A DNA stretch of 64,000 nucleotides from positions 5,459 through 69,458 of the forward strand of contig CAYRNC010000001.1 of the NCBI GenBank assembly GCA_964425645.1, given 5' to 3'. Origin of the DNA: CAYRNC01 sp964425645 (GTDB lineage Bacteria > Bacillota > Clostridia > Peptostreptococcales > Anaerovoracaceae). This document shows positions 16,949-25,857 of the stretch, one piece after another. Both the position numbers and the translations under genes were made by a program. Numbering within the stretch: position 1 is the first letter of the stretch; every line of letters starts with the position of its first letter. Below the pieces are notes generated by a model. It had not been told where the DNA came from. It saw nothing but the letters and a program-made list of their open reading frames with translations, and searched no databases.

Positions 16949-17382
16949 AATACGTGGTAAGCACTACCGATGAATATAGCATGCTGGTCGACATGTTTAT
17001 GCGCTACGACCTGGAGTTTTCTGTAGAAGAACCCCTGCCAACAGAATTAATCCGATGCTGGAAGGCCGAAGATGAAAAGGGCGGGCTTATAGGCGGTTGT
17101 GTTCTGGCAGCAAGGGGCGGAGAATACATTATAGACGGTATTGCCACCGTACCTGAGCATAGGGATAAAAGAATAGCGAGCCGTCTTATGAAACTTGCGG
17201 CGGATGAAGTTAAAGCAAGGAAAGGTAACAAGATATATCTGGTTGCAAAGGTACCCGGATTTTTTAAAAAACTGGGCTTTGATGCTATTGATTTTGAAGA
17301 TGTACCGTTGCTTTTTGACTGTCGGTCCTGCCCTCAATTTCAAAAAACATGTTTTCCTAATGTTATGATGCTGACCTTGTAA
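16945..17382 (+). CDS. GNAT-family N-acetyltransferase
   Basis: A 145-residue GCN5-related acetyltransferase. The acetyl-CoA loop reads VPEHRDKRIASRLMKLA (about residues 70-87), close to the consensus RGxGxG/A but with Lys-Arg in place of the first glycine. A late GFFKKLGFDAID matches motif B. The C-terminal CRSCPQFQKTCFPNVMML gives three cysteines in a CxxC...C arrangement, as in some amino-acid N-acetyltransferases that bind a metal; this part is inference. The substrate is unknown. GTG start overlaps the lipid kinase stop. Confidence 0.75.
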   Translation: MKYVVSTTDEYSMLVDMFMRYDLEFSVEEPLPTELIRCWKAEDEKGGLIGGCVLAARGGEYIIDGIATVPEHRDKRIASRLMKLAADEVKARKGNKIYLVAKVPGFFKKLGFDAIDFEDVPLLFDCRSCPQFQKTCFPNVMMLTL

Positions 17383-17392
17383 CATATACTTG

Positions 17393-17438
17393 CCCCCGAT
17401 TCCATAGATATAATAGAAAGCCTTTTATGGTTCGGGGG
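17393..17438 (+). promoter_or_regulatory. Inverted repeat around a -10 element, covering the ykvI-like ribosome binding site
   Basis: CCCCCGA (17393-17399) and TCGGGGG (17432-17438) form a 7-bp inverted repeat with a 32-base centre. TATAAT at 17409-17414 lies inside it, and the right arm is the G-rich ribosome binding site of the following gene. It could be an operator; the likely transcription start near 17421 would leave the left arm out of the mRNA. Confidence 0.35.
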
Positions 17439-17444
17439 TTATTT

Positions 17445-18557
17445 ATGTCCACATTAAAAAATGTATTTGCTTTTGCCGGAGCCTATATTGCTTTTGTGAT
17501 GGGCTCCGGTTTTGCCTCCGGTCAGGAGGTATTGCAGTTTTTCACTTATCACGGTTTTCAGGGCAGCCTGGGTGCCGGAATCGTGGCTTTGTCAGTGTTT
17601 GCTGTTTCATCGGCTAATGTGATGGCAGACGGAAAAAGGCTGTCGGGCTGCGATAAGCGAAGCGTTGGCATTTATAGCTTCTATTGCGGAGGCAAACTCG
17701 GTATTTTGTTTGAGTGGACGATACCCATCATAATGTTTTTGTTTCTCACGGTTATGCTGTCAGGAGCAGGTGCTGCCTTTAACGAATACTATGGTATCCC
17801 CGCCCTCACGGGAAGAATAATTATGGCTGTCTTTGCATATATTACCGTTGCGCTGGGGTTCCGCCGCTTGGTGAACATGATAGGTCCTTTGGGCATAGGG
17901 ATACTTATTTTTGTTGCCGCTGTAAGCCTACTTTCCGTTAACAGAAATCATAACGGCTTATCTGTCGCTGACGGATATATAGAGAAAGTCCTTGACCCAA
18001 ATTCGGTATTCACCGAAAATTTTTGGCTGTCGGGCCTGCTTTATGCATCGTTCAACCTCGTTACTGCCCTGCCTTTTTTAGCAGGTATGGGAAGGCAGTC
18101 AAACAGCAAAAAAGAAGCTGCAGCGGCAGGGGCGCTTGGCGGTGTGCTTTATGCGGGGGGTGCAATACTTTTGAATCTTGCCTTACTAGCTAACTTGCCC
18201 CTAGTTCTGAATAAAGAGATACCATTCTTGTGGATAGTTTGGGATATCAGACCGGCCATAGGATCCGTCTATTCGATCATGTTGCTTGCAGGAATCTATA
18301 CGACAGCTGCGCCGATGCTGTGGTCCATATGTGATTTGTTAAAAGAAGGCGGTGAGGGTGCAGGTTATTTATCTACCGCCATGCTCATTGTATCGATGGC
18401 GGTATTTGCCGGACATCTTCCCTTCAGCGCGTTAGTGGCCATGCTTTATCCGTCCATTGGGGTGTTTGGAATTTTTCTTCTGTTTTGTATTCTATGGCGG
18501 AAGCTGTCGATAATATTTGCCTGGACAGGGAAATCCAAAGTGCGATCATATATTTGA
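17445..18557 (+). CDS. YkvI-like polytopic membrane protein
   Basis: A 370-residue membrane protein with about ten hydrophobic segments, similar to the YkvI family, a distant relative of amino-acid/sodium symporters. The N-terminal FAGAYIAFVMGSGFASGQEV is the family hallmark, with a glycine-rich unwound segment expected to hold substrate. The substrate is not known. ATG 17445 is chosen over 17427 because GGGGG lies 6 bases before it. Confidence 0.7.
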   Translation: MSTLKNVFAFAGAYIAFVMGSGFASGQEVLQFFTYHGFQGSLGAGIVALSVFAVSSANVMADGKRLSGCDKRSVGIYSFYCGGKLGILFEWTIPIIMFLFLTVMLSGAGAAFNEYYGIPALTGRIIMAVFAYITVALGFRRLVNMIGPLGIGILIFVAAVSLLSVNRNHNGLSVADGYIEKVLDPNSVFTENFWLSGLLYASFNLVTALPFLAGMGRQSNSKKEAAAAGALGGVLYAGGAILLNLALLANLPLVLNKEIPFLWIVWDIRPAIGSVYSIMLLAGIYTTAAPMLWSICDLLKEGGEGAGYLSTAMLIVSMAVFAGHLPFSALVAMLYPSIGVFGIFLLFCILWRKLSIIFAWTGKSKVRSYI

Positions 18558-18563
18558 TTATTA

Positions 18564-18572
18564 TGGTATACT
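18564..18572 (+). promoter_or_regulatory. Extended -10 promoter of the AmmeMemoRadiSam pair
   Basis: TGGTATACT: a TGN extension followed by TATACT (18567-18572), 38 bases before the ATG at 18610. No good -35 hexamer is visible. Confidence 0.45.
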
Positions 18573-18609
18573 AATATTGAATAACTCAATAGGAAGGGAG
18601 GCGAGTTGC

Positions 18610-19989
18610 ATGGCTGTATCTCATGTTTATGCGGTGCCTCATCCGCCGCTGATAATTCCCTCTGTGGGAAAAGGGCAGGAAAAGAAAATACAAAGGACCA
18701 TAGATGCTTATGAAAAAGTGGCAACGGAAATTGCTGAAATTGGACCCGATACCGTTATTATTGTTACACCCCATTCTGCACTTTATAAGGACTATATTCA
18801 CATTTCGCCCGGGAAAAATGCCTCCGGGGATTTTCATCGTTTTGGAAGTCGGGTGACTTTGGATACTGTTTATGATCATGAATTGGCGCTGGAAATCGGG
18901 AGGGCTGCGGACAATGAAGGGATTCCTGCGGGCCCTTTGGGAGAAAAGGACAAGTCCTTGGATCACGGTTTCCTTGTACCATTTTGGTTCATAAATCGTT
19001 ACTGCAAAAGCATAAAAACGGTAAGGATATCTGTTTCCGGCTTATCGTATCTTCAGCATTATCAATTTGGTAAATGCATAGCCGGGATCGCAGATTCTCT
19101 GGATCGAAGGGCTGTGCTGGTAGCAAGTGGAGATCTTTCCCACAGGCTTTTGGATGAAGGCCCCTACAGTTATGCCCATGAGGGACCTGTATTTGATGAG
19201 GCGATAACTGAAGCTTTGGCTCGGGCAGATTTTCTGAGCATGCTGTCTTTTGATGAAGGGTTTTGTGAGGCCGCAGGTGAATGCGGACTGCGTCCTTTCC
19301 TTGTTATGGCCGGCTGTCTTGACGGTAAAGCCGTTGAATCGGAGCTTTTATCATACGAAGGTCCTTTTGGAGTCGGTTATTCTGTGAGCAGATTTAAAGT
19401 TCTTACCTTCGATGGCAGCAGACATTTCGACCGCATTTTTTTAAATGGCCTAAAAGAGGAGATAGAAGGGATTAGGAAGGGTGAGGATGAATATGTCAGC
19501 CTTGCAAGGGCTTCATTGGAATCATATATCCTTCATAAAAAGAAAATAAGGGCTGTCGATCTTCCCGCATCCTTAACCGATCAAAAAGCCGGGGTTTTCG
19601 TAACTTTAAAAAAGGGCGGATGCTTAAGGGGATGCATAGGAACAATTTCTGCAACAGAAGATTCTGTAGCCATGGAGATTATAAATAATGCCATAAGCGC
19701 GGGGACAGGGGACCCGAGATTTGATCCTGTAACCGCTTCGGAATTACCGGATATTATATACAGCGTCGATATCCTCGGGGATCCCGAACCCATCGCTTCC
19801 ATGGATGAACTTTCCCCTGACCAGTATGGAGTGATTGTAAGCAAAGGAGCGCGAAGGGGGTTGCTGCTGCCCAATTTGGACGGGATAAAAACCCCTAAAC
19901 AGCAGGTAGAGGTTGCTTTGCAGAAAGCCGGGATAAAAGTTCATGAAAATTATAAGATGGAGCGGTTCAGGGTGGTGCGTCACACATGA
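18610..19989 (+). CDS. AmmeMemoRadiSam system protein A: extradiol dioxygenase-like domain fused to AMMECR1
   Basis: A 459-residue fusion. Residues 1 to about 265 are a class III extradiol dioxygenase (LigB/Memo-like) domain: PHPPLIIP, VTPHSALY, DHGFLVPFWF and SGDLSHRL give the usual His/Asp metal positions. From about 285 to the end is an AMMECR1 domain, with GVFVTLKKGGCLRGCIGT, GDPRFDPVTASEL and YSVDILGDPEPI. In many bacteria and archaea these families travel with the radical SAM protein encoded next; the reaction is unknown. The ATG at 18610 follows GGGAGG by 8 bases. Stop and next start overlap by ATGA. Confidence 0.9.
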   Translation: MAVSHVYAVPHPPLIIPSVGKGQEKKIQRTIDAYEKVATEIAEIGPDTVIIVTPHSALYKDYIHISPGKNASGDFHRFGSRVTLDTVYDHELALEIGRAADNEGIPAGPLGEKDKSLDHGFLVPFWFINRYCKSIKTVRISVSGLSYLQHYQFGKCIAGIADSLDRRAVLVASGDLSHRLLDEGPYSYAHEGPVFDEAITEALARADFLSMLSFDEGFCEAAGECGLRPFLVMAGCLDGKAVESELLSYEGPFGVGYSVSRFKVLTFDGSRHFDRIFLNGLKEEIEGIRKGEDEYVSLARASLESYILHKKKIRAVDLPASLTDQKAGVFVTLKKGGCLRGCIGTISATEDSVAMEIINNAISAGTGDPRFDPVTASELPDIIYSVDILGDPEPIASMDELSPDQYGVIVSKGARRGLLLPNLDGIKTPKQQVEVALQKAGIKVHENYKMERFRVVRHT

Positions 19990-20810
19990 TTTGTAAAATA
20001 TGCCCCCACGCCTGCGATATAGAGGAAGGCAGTGTCGGTTTTTGCGGAGCAAGGGAAAATCGGCAAGGTGTGATTACAGCAAAGAATTACGGCGAGGTTA
20101 CAGCGATTAATTTAGATCCGATAGAAAAAAAGCCTTTGTATGAGTTTTATCCCGGGAGCTTAATACTTTCTGTGGGAAGCTATGGCTGCAATTTGAGGTG
20201 TTCATTTTGTCAGAATTACAGAATATCCATGACGGATCAAAACGCAATGCAATCCTGTATGCGCATAAATCCAAGGCAGTTGATAAACAGGGCGAAACAA
20301 TTGAAGGCAAAAGGAAATATCGGGATAGCTTATACCTATAACGAGCCGCTGGTAGGATATGAATTCGTTATGGATACTGCAAAACTGGCAGAGGCGGAGG
20401 GCTTGAAAAATGTCATTGTGACAAACGGTTATGTGGAGGAAAAACCGTTGAAGGCACTACTTCCCTATATTGATGCACTCAATATCGATTTGAAAAGTTT
20501 TTCCGACGACTTCTACAAAAAAATAGAAGGAGATTTAGAAACGGTAAAAGGCAGCATTATGCAGGCTGCCGGGGTTGCACACGTAGAAGTAACCACCTTA
20601 ATAATTCCTGAAGAAAATGATAAAGACGAAGAGATGTATGACCTTTCACGGTGGCTGGCCTCGGTTGATAAAAAAATCCCCTACCATATATCCCGTTTCT
20701 TCCCGAATTATCTTATGAGCGGCAGCAAAGCGACGCCCCGGGAAACTATGTACAGACTGGCTAAAATCGCAAAAGAATCCCTTTATCACGTATATTTAGG
20801 GAATATGTGA
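19986..20810 (+). CDS. AmmeMemoRadiSam system radical SAM protein
   Basis: A 274-residue radical SAM enzyme of the pyruvate formate-lyase-activating-enzyme-like branch. The [4Fe-4S] motif is CNLRCSFC (C68, C72, C75). An N-terminal cysteine set (C3, C6, C10, C20: MICKICPHAC and GFCG) is typical of this subfamily and could bind a second metal. Further motifs: AYTYNEPLVGYEF, NVIVTNGYV and DALNIDLKSF. It is translationally coupled to the AMMECR1 fusion, so the two should act together. Its end overlaps the convergent phosphoesterase by 15 bp. Confidence 0.92.
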   Translation: MICKICPHACDIEEGSVGFCGARENRQGVITAKNYGEVTAINLDPIEKKPLYEFYPGSLILSVGSYGCNLRCSFCQNYRISMTDQNAMQSCMRINPRQLINRAKQLKAKGNIGIAYTYNEPLVGYEFVMDTAKLAEAEGLKNVIVTNGYVEEKPLKALLPYIDALNIDLKSFSDDFYKKIEGDLETVKGSIMQAAGVAHVEVTTLIIPEENDKDEEMYDLSRWLASVDKKIPYHISRFFPNYLMSGSKATPRETMYRLAKIAKESLYHVYLGNM

Positions 20811-21725
20811 TTTTAACTTGAGGAAATAATCATTTAGTTTCACAGGGCCAAGAAGGATTTCCCTGCCTACGTATAGCGTTCCGTCCATCCTGGTAAGGTA
20901 ACACCACTTGACCAGTAAAATTGAACCCTCCGTAATTTCAATGGCCGTAATGCATCTTTGATGAACAGAGCTGCCTGAATTGAAATATGGGATATCCTCA
21001 GGTGCAGAAAACGTTGAGCGGTGAGTATGCCCGGCTATCAACATTTTATTCTCTTTCTTCGACCATCGGGATAAAATGATCTCAACCCACCTTTTTCGTT
21101 TGTGATTTTTAGCTGCACTTGTAGGGTTGTTTATTCCGATCATTTCTAGGGGTCTCCAAAGATAGCGCACCATAATGCGGCTTATTTTCCAAAGCCTGTC
21201 GTTTAGGAAATCTGCCTGATGACCGTGAAGCAAGAAAATTTCATCTTCTGTATCTTCATACTTAAGAATGAGTCCTTCGTGAAAAGTTATTCCCGGAAAC
21301 AATGGCACAATTCTTTTTTCACGTATATCGTAATACTCCCATAGATTGTTGCGGATAAAGTATTTGTTTCGCTTAACGATGTCATGGTTCCCGTAAACGG
21401 AATAAAATCGATTCGATTTATAAAATAGGGCCAAAAGCCAAAAAATCGGATTGTAAACCTCAATTATATCGGACATTCTTTTGTTTTCCCAAAGTTCGTC
21501 GCCGTCGCCGAGTTCAATATAGGTGAAATTATGAAAATGATATTTGTTTAATGCGGCAAAAAACAGGTTCTGATTCTTTGAAAAATTATCTGCATAGTCC
21601 CCGTTGCCCCGGTGACAATCACTCATAATCACATATTTGGAATCGTCGTTGAAAGTTATTTTATATGCATCCCGATATGTTTCGGAGATGCGTTTGAAGG
21701 CATATTTTTCCCATATTTCCATCAT
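20796..21725 (-). CDS. Metallophosphoesterase (calcineurin-like), paralogue 2
   Basis: A 309-residue paralogue of the gene at 2214-3179. Motifs in order: IMSDCHRGNGD, GDGDELWE, YGNHD, LLHGHQADFLND, IAGHTHRSTF, YFNSGSSVHQRCIT. The active site appears intact. ATG 21725 is chosen over TTG 21728: AAGGAG precedes it and it overlaps the TGA of the upstream DUF4474 gene (TGATG), so the two are coupled. Substrate unknown; LpxH-like enzymes hydrolyse nucleotide-lipids, but this organism should have no lipid A. Confidence 0.85.
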   Translation of the reverse strand: MMEIWEKYAFKRISETYRDAYKITFNDDSKYVIMSDCHRGNGDYADNFSKNQNLFFAALNKYHFHNFTYIELGDGDELWENKRMSDIIEVYNPIFWLLALFYKSNRFYSVYGNHDIVKRNKYFIRNNLWEYYDIREKRIVPLFPGITFHEGLILKYEDTEDEIFLLHGHQADFLNDRLWKISRIMVRYLWRPLEMIGINNPTSAAKNHKRKRWVEIILSRWSKKENKMLIAGHTHRSTFSAPEDIPYFNSGSSVHQRCITAIEITEGSILLVKWCYLTRMDGTLYVGREILLGPVKLNDYFLKLKSHIP

Positions 21726-22579
21726 CAAATCTCCTTTACCGCCTTTTTTAGATTTATAGCTGTTTTATAAAGGCCCGGAGCTGTTTCCCTAAGAGAGGCA
21801 ATCTTTTCGGGAGCTGTTTTGTATTCCTTAGTCAGCCGGAGATATTGACAGCATAATATTTGATTCTTTTTTTGCATGGGCTTTTCTATGACAGGTGTTC
21901 TGGAGAAGGGCTGGGGCGACAGGGGGTAATTAAATCGGAACCATGCAGTACTTCCAATAACTTTAATGTTTTGTTCGGTGTAGCCTGTCTTTCTAAGACT
22001 GGAAACAAAGGCGTCGCACATATCCTGGTTAAGCAGTGTGATTCTGACATCCACGGACAGCTCGTTCGGGTTTGAAAATTCACCTAGAAGAAAACCTGTA
22101 AGCCACCAGTGTCTGTCTTTCCTGATAAAAAGAATTTTTTCATTCTTTTTAATCCTGCAGATCATGTGGAGCTGATCTTGCTCCTTGGCGCTTTTGTAAA
22201 AATCATCCTTAGATCTATCATCTTTAGTATAAATGCCGATTTCGCAGCCTGTGGCGATTCCATATTGGCCTTTCCATAACTCAATGAGCCATTTTCTGCC
22301 GCCGTAATCAAAATAAACAGGCTCGCAGTCGATTATCATACCCATAAGCGCTGCAGCTTCGTCATAGATGCGACTGTAGCCGAAGTTTTTTTGCCAGGCA
22401 TCTTTTCGCGAATAAAATATATTCTGCTTGGAATCGTAGGCATAGCCGGCATCTTTGATGATCTGTTCCAAGGGAATGTCGGATAAATCCCTGTCTTTTC
22501 TTGATCTAGAGGCTGCAAGTATCAAAATCACTGCCGCAACAGATAGAATCAATATCAATTCCGGCGTGGAAATGTTCAT
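21725..22579 (-). CDS. DUF4474 protein with N-terminal membrane anchor
   Basis: A 284-residue protein with one N-terminal membrane segment (about residues 7-24), then a basic stretch and a domain matching DUF4474. Key features are IIKDAGYAYDSKQNIFYSR, AWQKNFGYSRIYDEAAALMGM and WLIELWKGQYGIATGCEIGIY. The family is common in Clostridia and has no known function. The stop overlaps the start of metallophosphoesterase 2, so the pair is one transcription unit. GGAGC lies about 5 bases before the ATG. Confidence 0.7.
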   Translation of the reverse strand: MNISTPELILILSVAAVILILAASRSRKDRDLSDIPLEQIIKDAGYAYDSKQNIFYSRKDAWQKNFGYSRIYDEAAALMGMIIDCEPVYFDYGGRKWLIELWKGQYGIATGCEIGIYTKDDRSKDDFYKSAKEQDQLHMICRIKKNEKILFIRKDRHWWLTGFLLGEFSNPNELSVDVRITLLNQDMCDAFVSSLRKTGYTEQNIKVIGSTAWFRFNYPLSPQPFSRTPVIEKPMQKKNQILCCQYLRLTKEYKTAPEKIASLRETAPGLYKTAINLKKAVKEI

Positions 22580-22914
22580 GCGTTGCTCCTTAGTTCAAAC
22601 GTGGTCATTTACTACCACTATATTCTTTGGGTATATATTGTGTTAAAGTACGGGAAGGTTGTTTAACCGCAATGGCATTGCCAATTAACGAGTTTAATCG
22701 TTTGCTGCAAAATAAAAAAGCAAAAAGGGGTAGATATGCGGCTGATTAATATTCAATCATTAGGGTATAGTAAAGTAACGGTCCGGCGTGGCCTTAAACG
22801 AGCGGGAACGTTAAAAAACCAACAGGATCGTTAAATTTAAGACTTTCTTAGGCCCTTGACAATGCAAACGTCTTTTGCGACAATGGTATAGATATTTTTA
22901 TTAAGGAGATTAAA
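22580..22914 (+). other. Intergenic region between DUF4474 (minus) and the electron transfer operon (plus)
   Basis: 335 bases holding divergent promoters. Besides the operon promoter at 22856 I see only a possible 25-codon ORF (22672-22749) with poor ribosome binding site and a weak TGATT...AATCA inverted repeat near 22743. No riboswitch consensus is recognisable. Confidence 0.5.
22856..22884 (+). promoter_or_regulatory. Sigma-A promoter of the electron transfer operon
   Basis: TTGACA (22856-22861), 17-base spacer, GACAAT (22879-22884). The -35 is perfect and the -10 weak, suggesting a promoter that may need help or is moderately expressed. Confidence 0.55.
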
Positions 22915-24876
22915 ATGGGTACAAAAATTGTAATCGTAGGTGCAGGATATGCAGGAATTTTAACTGCTAAAAAACTTGCAAAAAGATTCAGGAAAGATGA
23001 CTCTGTTACAGTTACAATAATCGATAAGAATCCTTATCATGCTATGTTGACAGAACTTCATGAAGTTGCGGCAAACCGCGTGGATGAAGAAAGTATTCGG
23101 GTCAGCCTGAAAAAGGTGTTTGCCGGCCGGAAAGTCAATGTGGTTCTTGATACTATTACTTCTTTTGATTTCGACAAGAAAAAAATTGTAGGCAAGAATG
23201 ACGTCTACAAGTATGACTATCTGATCCTTGCAGCGGGATCAAAACCGACATTTTTTGGGACTCCGGGGGCGGAGGAACACGCTTTTAAGCTGTGGTCATA
23301 TGACGATGCAATAGTAATAAGGCATCATATATTAAATGTTTTCAGAAGGGCATGTAAGGTTTCAGACCCCAAAGAACGTAAAAAACTGCTTACATTTTTT
23401 ATAGTCGGCGCCGGGTTTACCGGGGTTGAAATGGCAGGAGAGCTTGCCGAATATGTTCCTATAATCACTGATAAGTTCGAGATAGATCCAAAAGAGGTAT
23501 CAATTAACATAGTGGATATATTGGATAGGACTATTCCGAATTTGCCCCCCGAGCTTTCGGTGAAAGTCGAAAAGCGGTTGAGAAAGATGGGGGTAAACTG
23601 CATTTTAAAAACAGGTGTGTGCGGTATAGGGGCTGATTATGTTGAATTGAAACAAGGAGATGTATGCACTCGCCATAATACATATACGGTTATATGGGGG
23701 GCCGGTATAGAAAGTGCCGATATTACGGGGGAGGCGGCTAAGGTTCTCGAATCCGCTGCCAGAAACCGCATAAAAATCGATCCCTACCTTCGCTCCGTGG
23801 ATAACGAAGATGTCTTCGTCATTGGGGACAACATGCTTTATATTCCGGAAGGGGAGGAAAAACCCGTTCCACAGGTGGTGGAGAACTGCGAACATAGTGC
23901 GGCAACCTGCGCCTATAATATTACCTGCCTGATCAACGGCAAGGGGGAAATGAAAGAATACAGGCCTTCCTTCCATGGCTTTATGGTATGCATCGGAGGG
24001 CGCTACGGAGTCGCCCGGGTGGGCTTGCCTGATCATATGATAAATTTGCCTTCATTTCTGGCCATGTTAGCTAAGCATTTAATAAATGTTGTTTATTTTG
24101 TTCAGGTGTTAGGCTGGAATAAGGTATGGAGTTATCTTAAGCATGAGTTTTTTACAATACGCCACGGCAGAAGTTTTGTGGGGGGTCATTTTTCCAATCG
24201 CACGCCAAGTTTTTTGCTAGTACCCCTACGGATATGGCTCGGTTCTGTGTGGCTGTTTGAAGGAATAATGAAAGGGGTGGAGGGTTGGTTCTCCGACCCT
24301 AAATTAACGGAGTTTTTTGGCGGTGCAAATGCCTGGTATGATATGATAATATCCGGGACTGCAAACGGATCCGACGCCGTTTCATCGGCAACCGCCGCAG
24401 CAGGTGAAGAGGTTGCAGAAGCCGTTGGTACGACGATAATTAACTGGGATTTTTTTGGGGTCTTTCAGGCCTTTTTCGTAAGCGGGAAAACTTTATCTGA
24501 ATCTGCCATAGGTGATTATGCTTTTAAATTGAATGTTCCGCTGATGGATTGGTTTATCGATAAATTTGTTCTGTCGGGAGATTCGATGCAGATATTTATG
24601 CAATCCGGTATCGTTGCAGCGGAGATATTGATCGGACTTGCACTGATAGGAGGGCTGTTAACATTCCCGGCTGCGGCTTTCTCCCTGGTTTTACAATTTA
24701 TGTTTCTATGCACCACAGGGCTCTATCTGGGCACCTTTTGGATGGTCTTTTCCGGCATAGCGATCCTCATCGGGGGAGGCAGAACGTTTGGGCTTGATTA
24801 CTATGCAATGCCTGCCTTGAAAAGATGGTGGAAAAAAGTAGGGATAGCGAGAAAGCTGTATATTTATAATGACTAA
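22915..24876 (+). CDS. ndh2: Type II NADH dehydrogenase with C-terminal membrane domain (FLEET Ndh2)
   Basis: Oxidises NADH and reduces a membrane quinone without pumping protons. Of 653 residues, the first 400 or so are a two-Rossmann FAD/NAD oxidoreductase: GAGYAG (10-14 region), AAGSKP (106-111), VGAGFTGVEMAGEL (164-177), and the FAD-binding VFVIGDN. The remaining 250 residues add several membrane segments with a DoxX-like look (LVPLRIWLGSVWLFEGIMKG, later VLQFMFLCTTGLYLGTFW). This extra domain is characteristic of the Ndh2 of flavin-based extracellular electron transfer rather than of respiratory Ndh. It is the first gene of a seven-gene operon and overlaps the next by 8 bases. Confidence 0.9.
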   Translation: MGTKIVIVGAGYAGILTAKKLAKRFRKDDSVTVTIIDKNPYHAMLTELHEVAANRVDEESIRVSLKKVFAGRKVNVVLDTITSFDFDKKKIVGKNDVYKYDYLILAAGSKPTFFGTPGAEEHAFKLWSYDDAIVIRHHILNVFRRACKVSDPKERKKLLTFFIVGAGFTGVEMAGELAEYVPIITDKFEIDPKEVSINIVDILDRTIPNLPPELSVKVEKRLRKMGVNCILKTGVCGIGADYVELKQGDVCTRHNTYTVIWGAGIESADITGEAAKVLESAARNRIKIDPYLRSVDNEDVFVIGDNMLYIPEGEEKPVPQVVENCEHSAATCAYNITCLINGKGEMKEYRPSFHGFMVCIGGRYGVARVGLPDHMINLPSFLAMLAKHLINVVYFVQVLGWNKVWSYLKHEFFTIRHGRSFVGGHFSNRTPSFLLVPLRIWLGSVWLFEGIMKGVEGWFSDPKLTEFFGGANAWYDMIISGTANGSDAVSSATAAAGEEVAEAVGTTIINWDFFGVFQAFFVSGKTLSESAIGDYAFKLNVPLMDWFIDKFVLSGDSMQIFMQSGIVAAEILIGLALIGGLLTFPAAAFSLVLQFMFLCTTGLYLGTFWMVFSGIAILIGGGRTFGLDYYAMPALKRWWKKVGIARKLYIYND

Positions 24877-25843
24877 AGAAGTACAAAGTAATGAAACTGT
24901 AACGTATACGTTTGACGAAGCCTTTGAACAGGTCAAAAAGGAAGTGGTCAGGGTTTTATCCTCTTCCCCTGTCATTGTTCGTGAATATACAAAGCATTTA
25001 ACCAAGACCGAGGGCAAATATGTTCGGGCGATTTGTGTGTTGACCTGTGCTATGGGCGAGAATGACAGGATTTGTGTCAACGCGGTAAAGCTGGCCGCAG
25101 CCGTGGAAATACTACATCTTGCCACATTGGTTCACGATGATGTGATAGACAATGCCGATTTTCGCCGCGGCAGGCCGACTTTACAAAAAAAATACGGTAA
25201 AAGAACTGCTGTTATCTGCGGCGATTATCTCCTCTCCCTGGCATTGAACCTTGCGAGCGATGTCACGGGAAAAGAGGAATACCGAGAGCTAAAAATGCCG
25301 AATTATGTGAGCAGAATTTGCATGGGCGAACTCTCACAGCATATTAACAACGGCAATTACAATCTCGGTGTTTATGACTATTTAAAGATTATATCGGGAA
25401 AAACTGCGGCGCTGTTTGAGGCATCGTGTTTCGGGGGGGCGGCGCTGATCGAAAAAGACAGACTGCTATTAAACCGCTACGGCAGGTTTGGCCGCTATAT
25501 TGGCATGATCTTTCAGCTTACGGATGATTGTATGGATTTTGAGGCTACTGTAATCACCGCTAAAAAACCGGTTCAATCGGATTACGAACATAATGTGATA
25601 ACCCTCCCGCTGATTCACGCGTTCAGGTCTGTCGAAGGTTTAAAAGAAAAGGCTGAAAAAGGCCGGTTGACGAGAGAGGATATAAACGATACGGTAGAAA
25701 AAACAGGCGGTCTGCTGTATACCCGCACCTTGGCAAAAAAATATGATAAGAAAGCTTTGAATTTGCTAAATGAGCTTGATCTTACTGCAGAAAAGAGAAA
25801 AAGTCTCGAAGGGGTTCTTAAAAAAGCATATCGGGTTTTTTAA
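24869..25843 (+). CDS. dmkB: Polyprenyl diphosphate synthase (FLEET DmkB-like)
   Basis: Trans-isoprenyl diphosphate synthase, 324 residues, making the side chain of the quinone. The first aspartate-rich motif is HDDVIDNADFRRGRPT (about residues 89-104) and the second is QLTDDCMDFE. Related to heptaprenyl diphosphate synthase subunit II. It lies between ndh2 and a UbiA-type gene, so I infer it serves a dedicated demethylmenaquinone pool, as DmkB does in Listeria. Start overlaps ndh2. Confidence 0.87.
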   Translation: MTKEVQSNETVTYTFDEAFEQVKKEVVRVLSSSPVIVREYTKHLTKTEGKYVRAICVLTCAMGENDRICVNAVKLAAAVEILHLATLVHDDVIDNADFRRGRPTLQKKYGKRTAVICGDYLLSLALNLASDVTGKEEYRELKMPNYVSRICMGELSQHINNGNYNLGVYDYLKIISGKTAALFEASCFGGAALIEKDRLLLNRYGRFGRYIGMIFQLTDDCMDFEATVITAKKPVQSDYEHNVITLPLIHAFRSVEGLKEKAEKGRLTREDINDTVEKTGGLLYTRTLAKKYDKKALNLLNELDLTAEKRKSLEGVLKKAYRVF

Positions 25844-25857
25844 TCTTTGGGAGGAAG

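Noticed and set aside
22672..22749. Possible 25-codon peptide (starts MALPINEF)
   Set aside because: No convincing ribosome binding site and no recognisable similarity; a chance ORF in a 335-base intergenic region is as likely.
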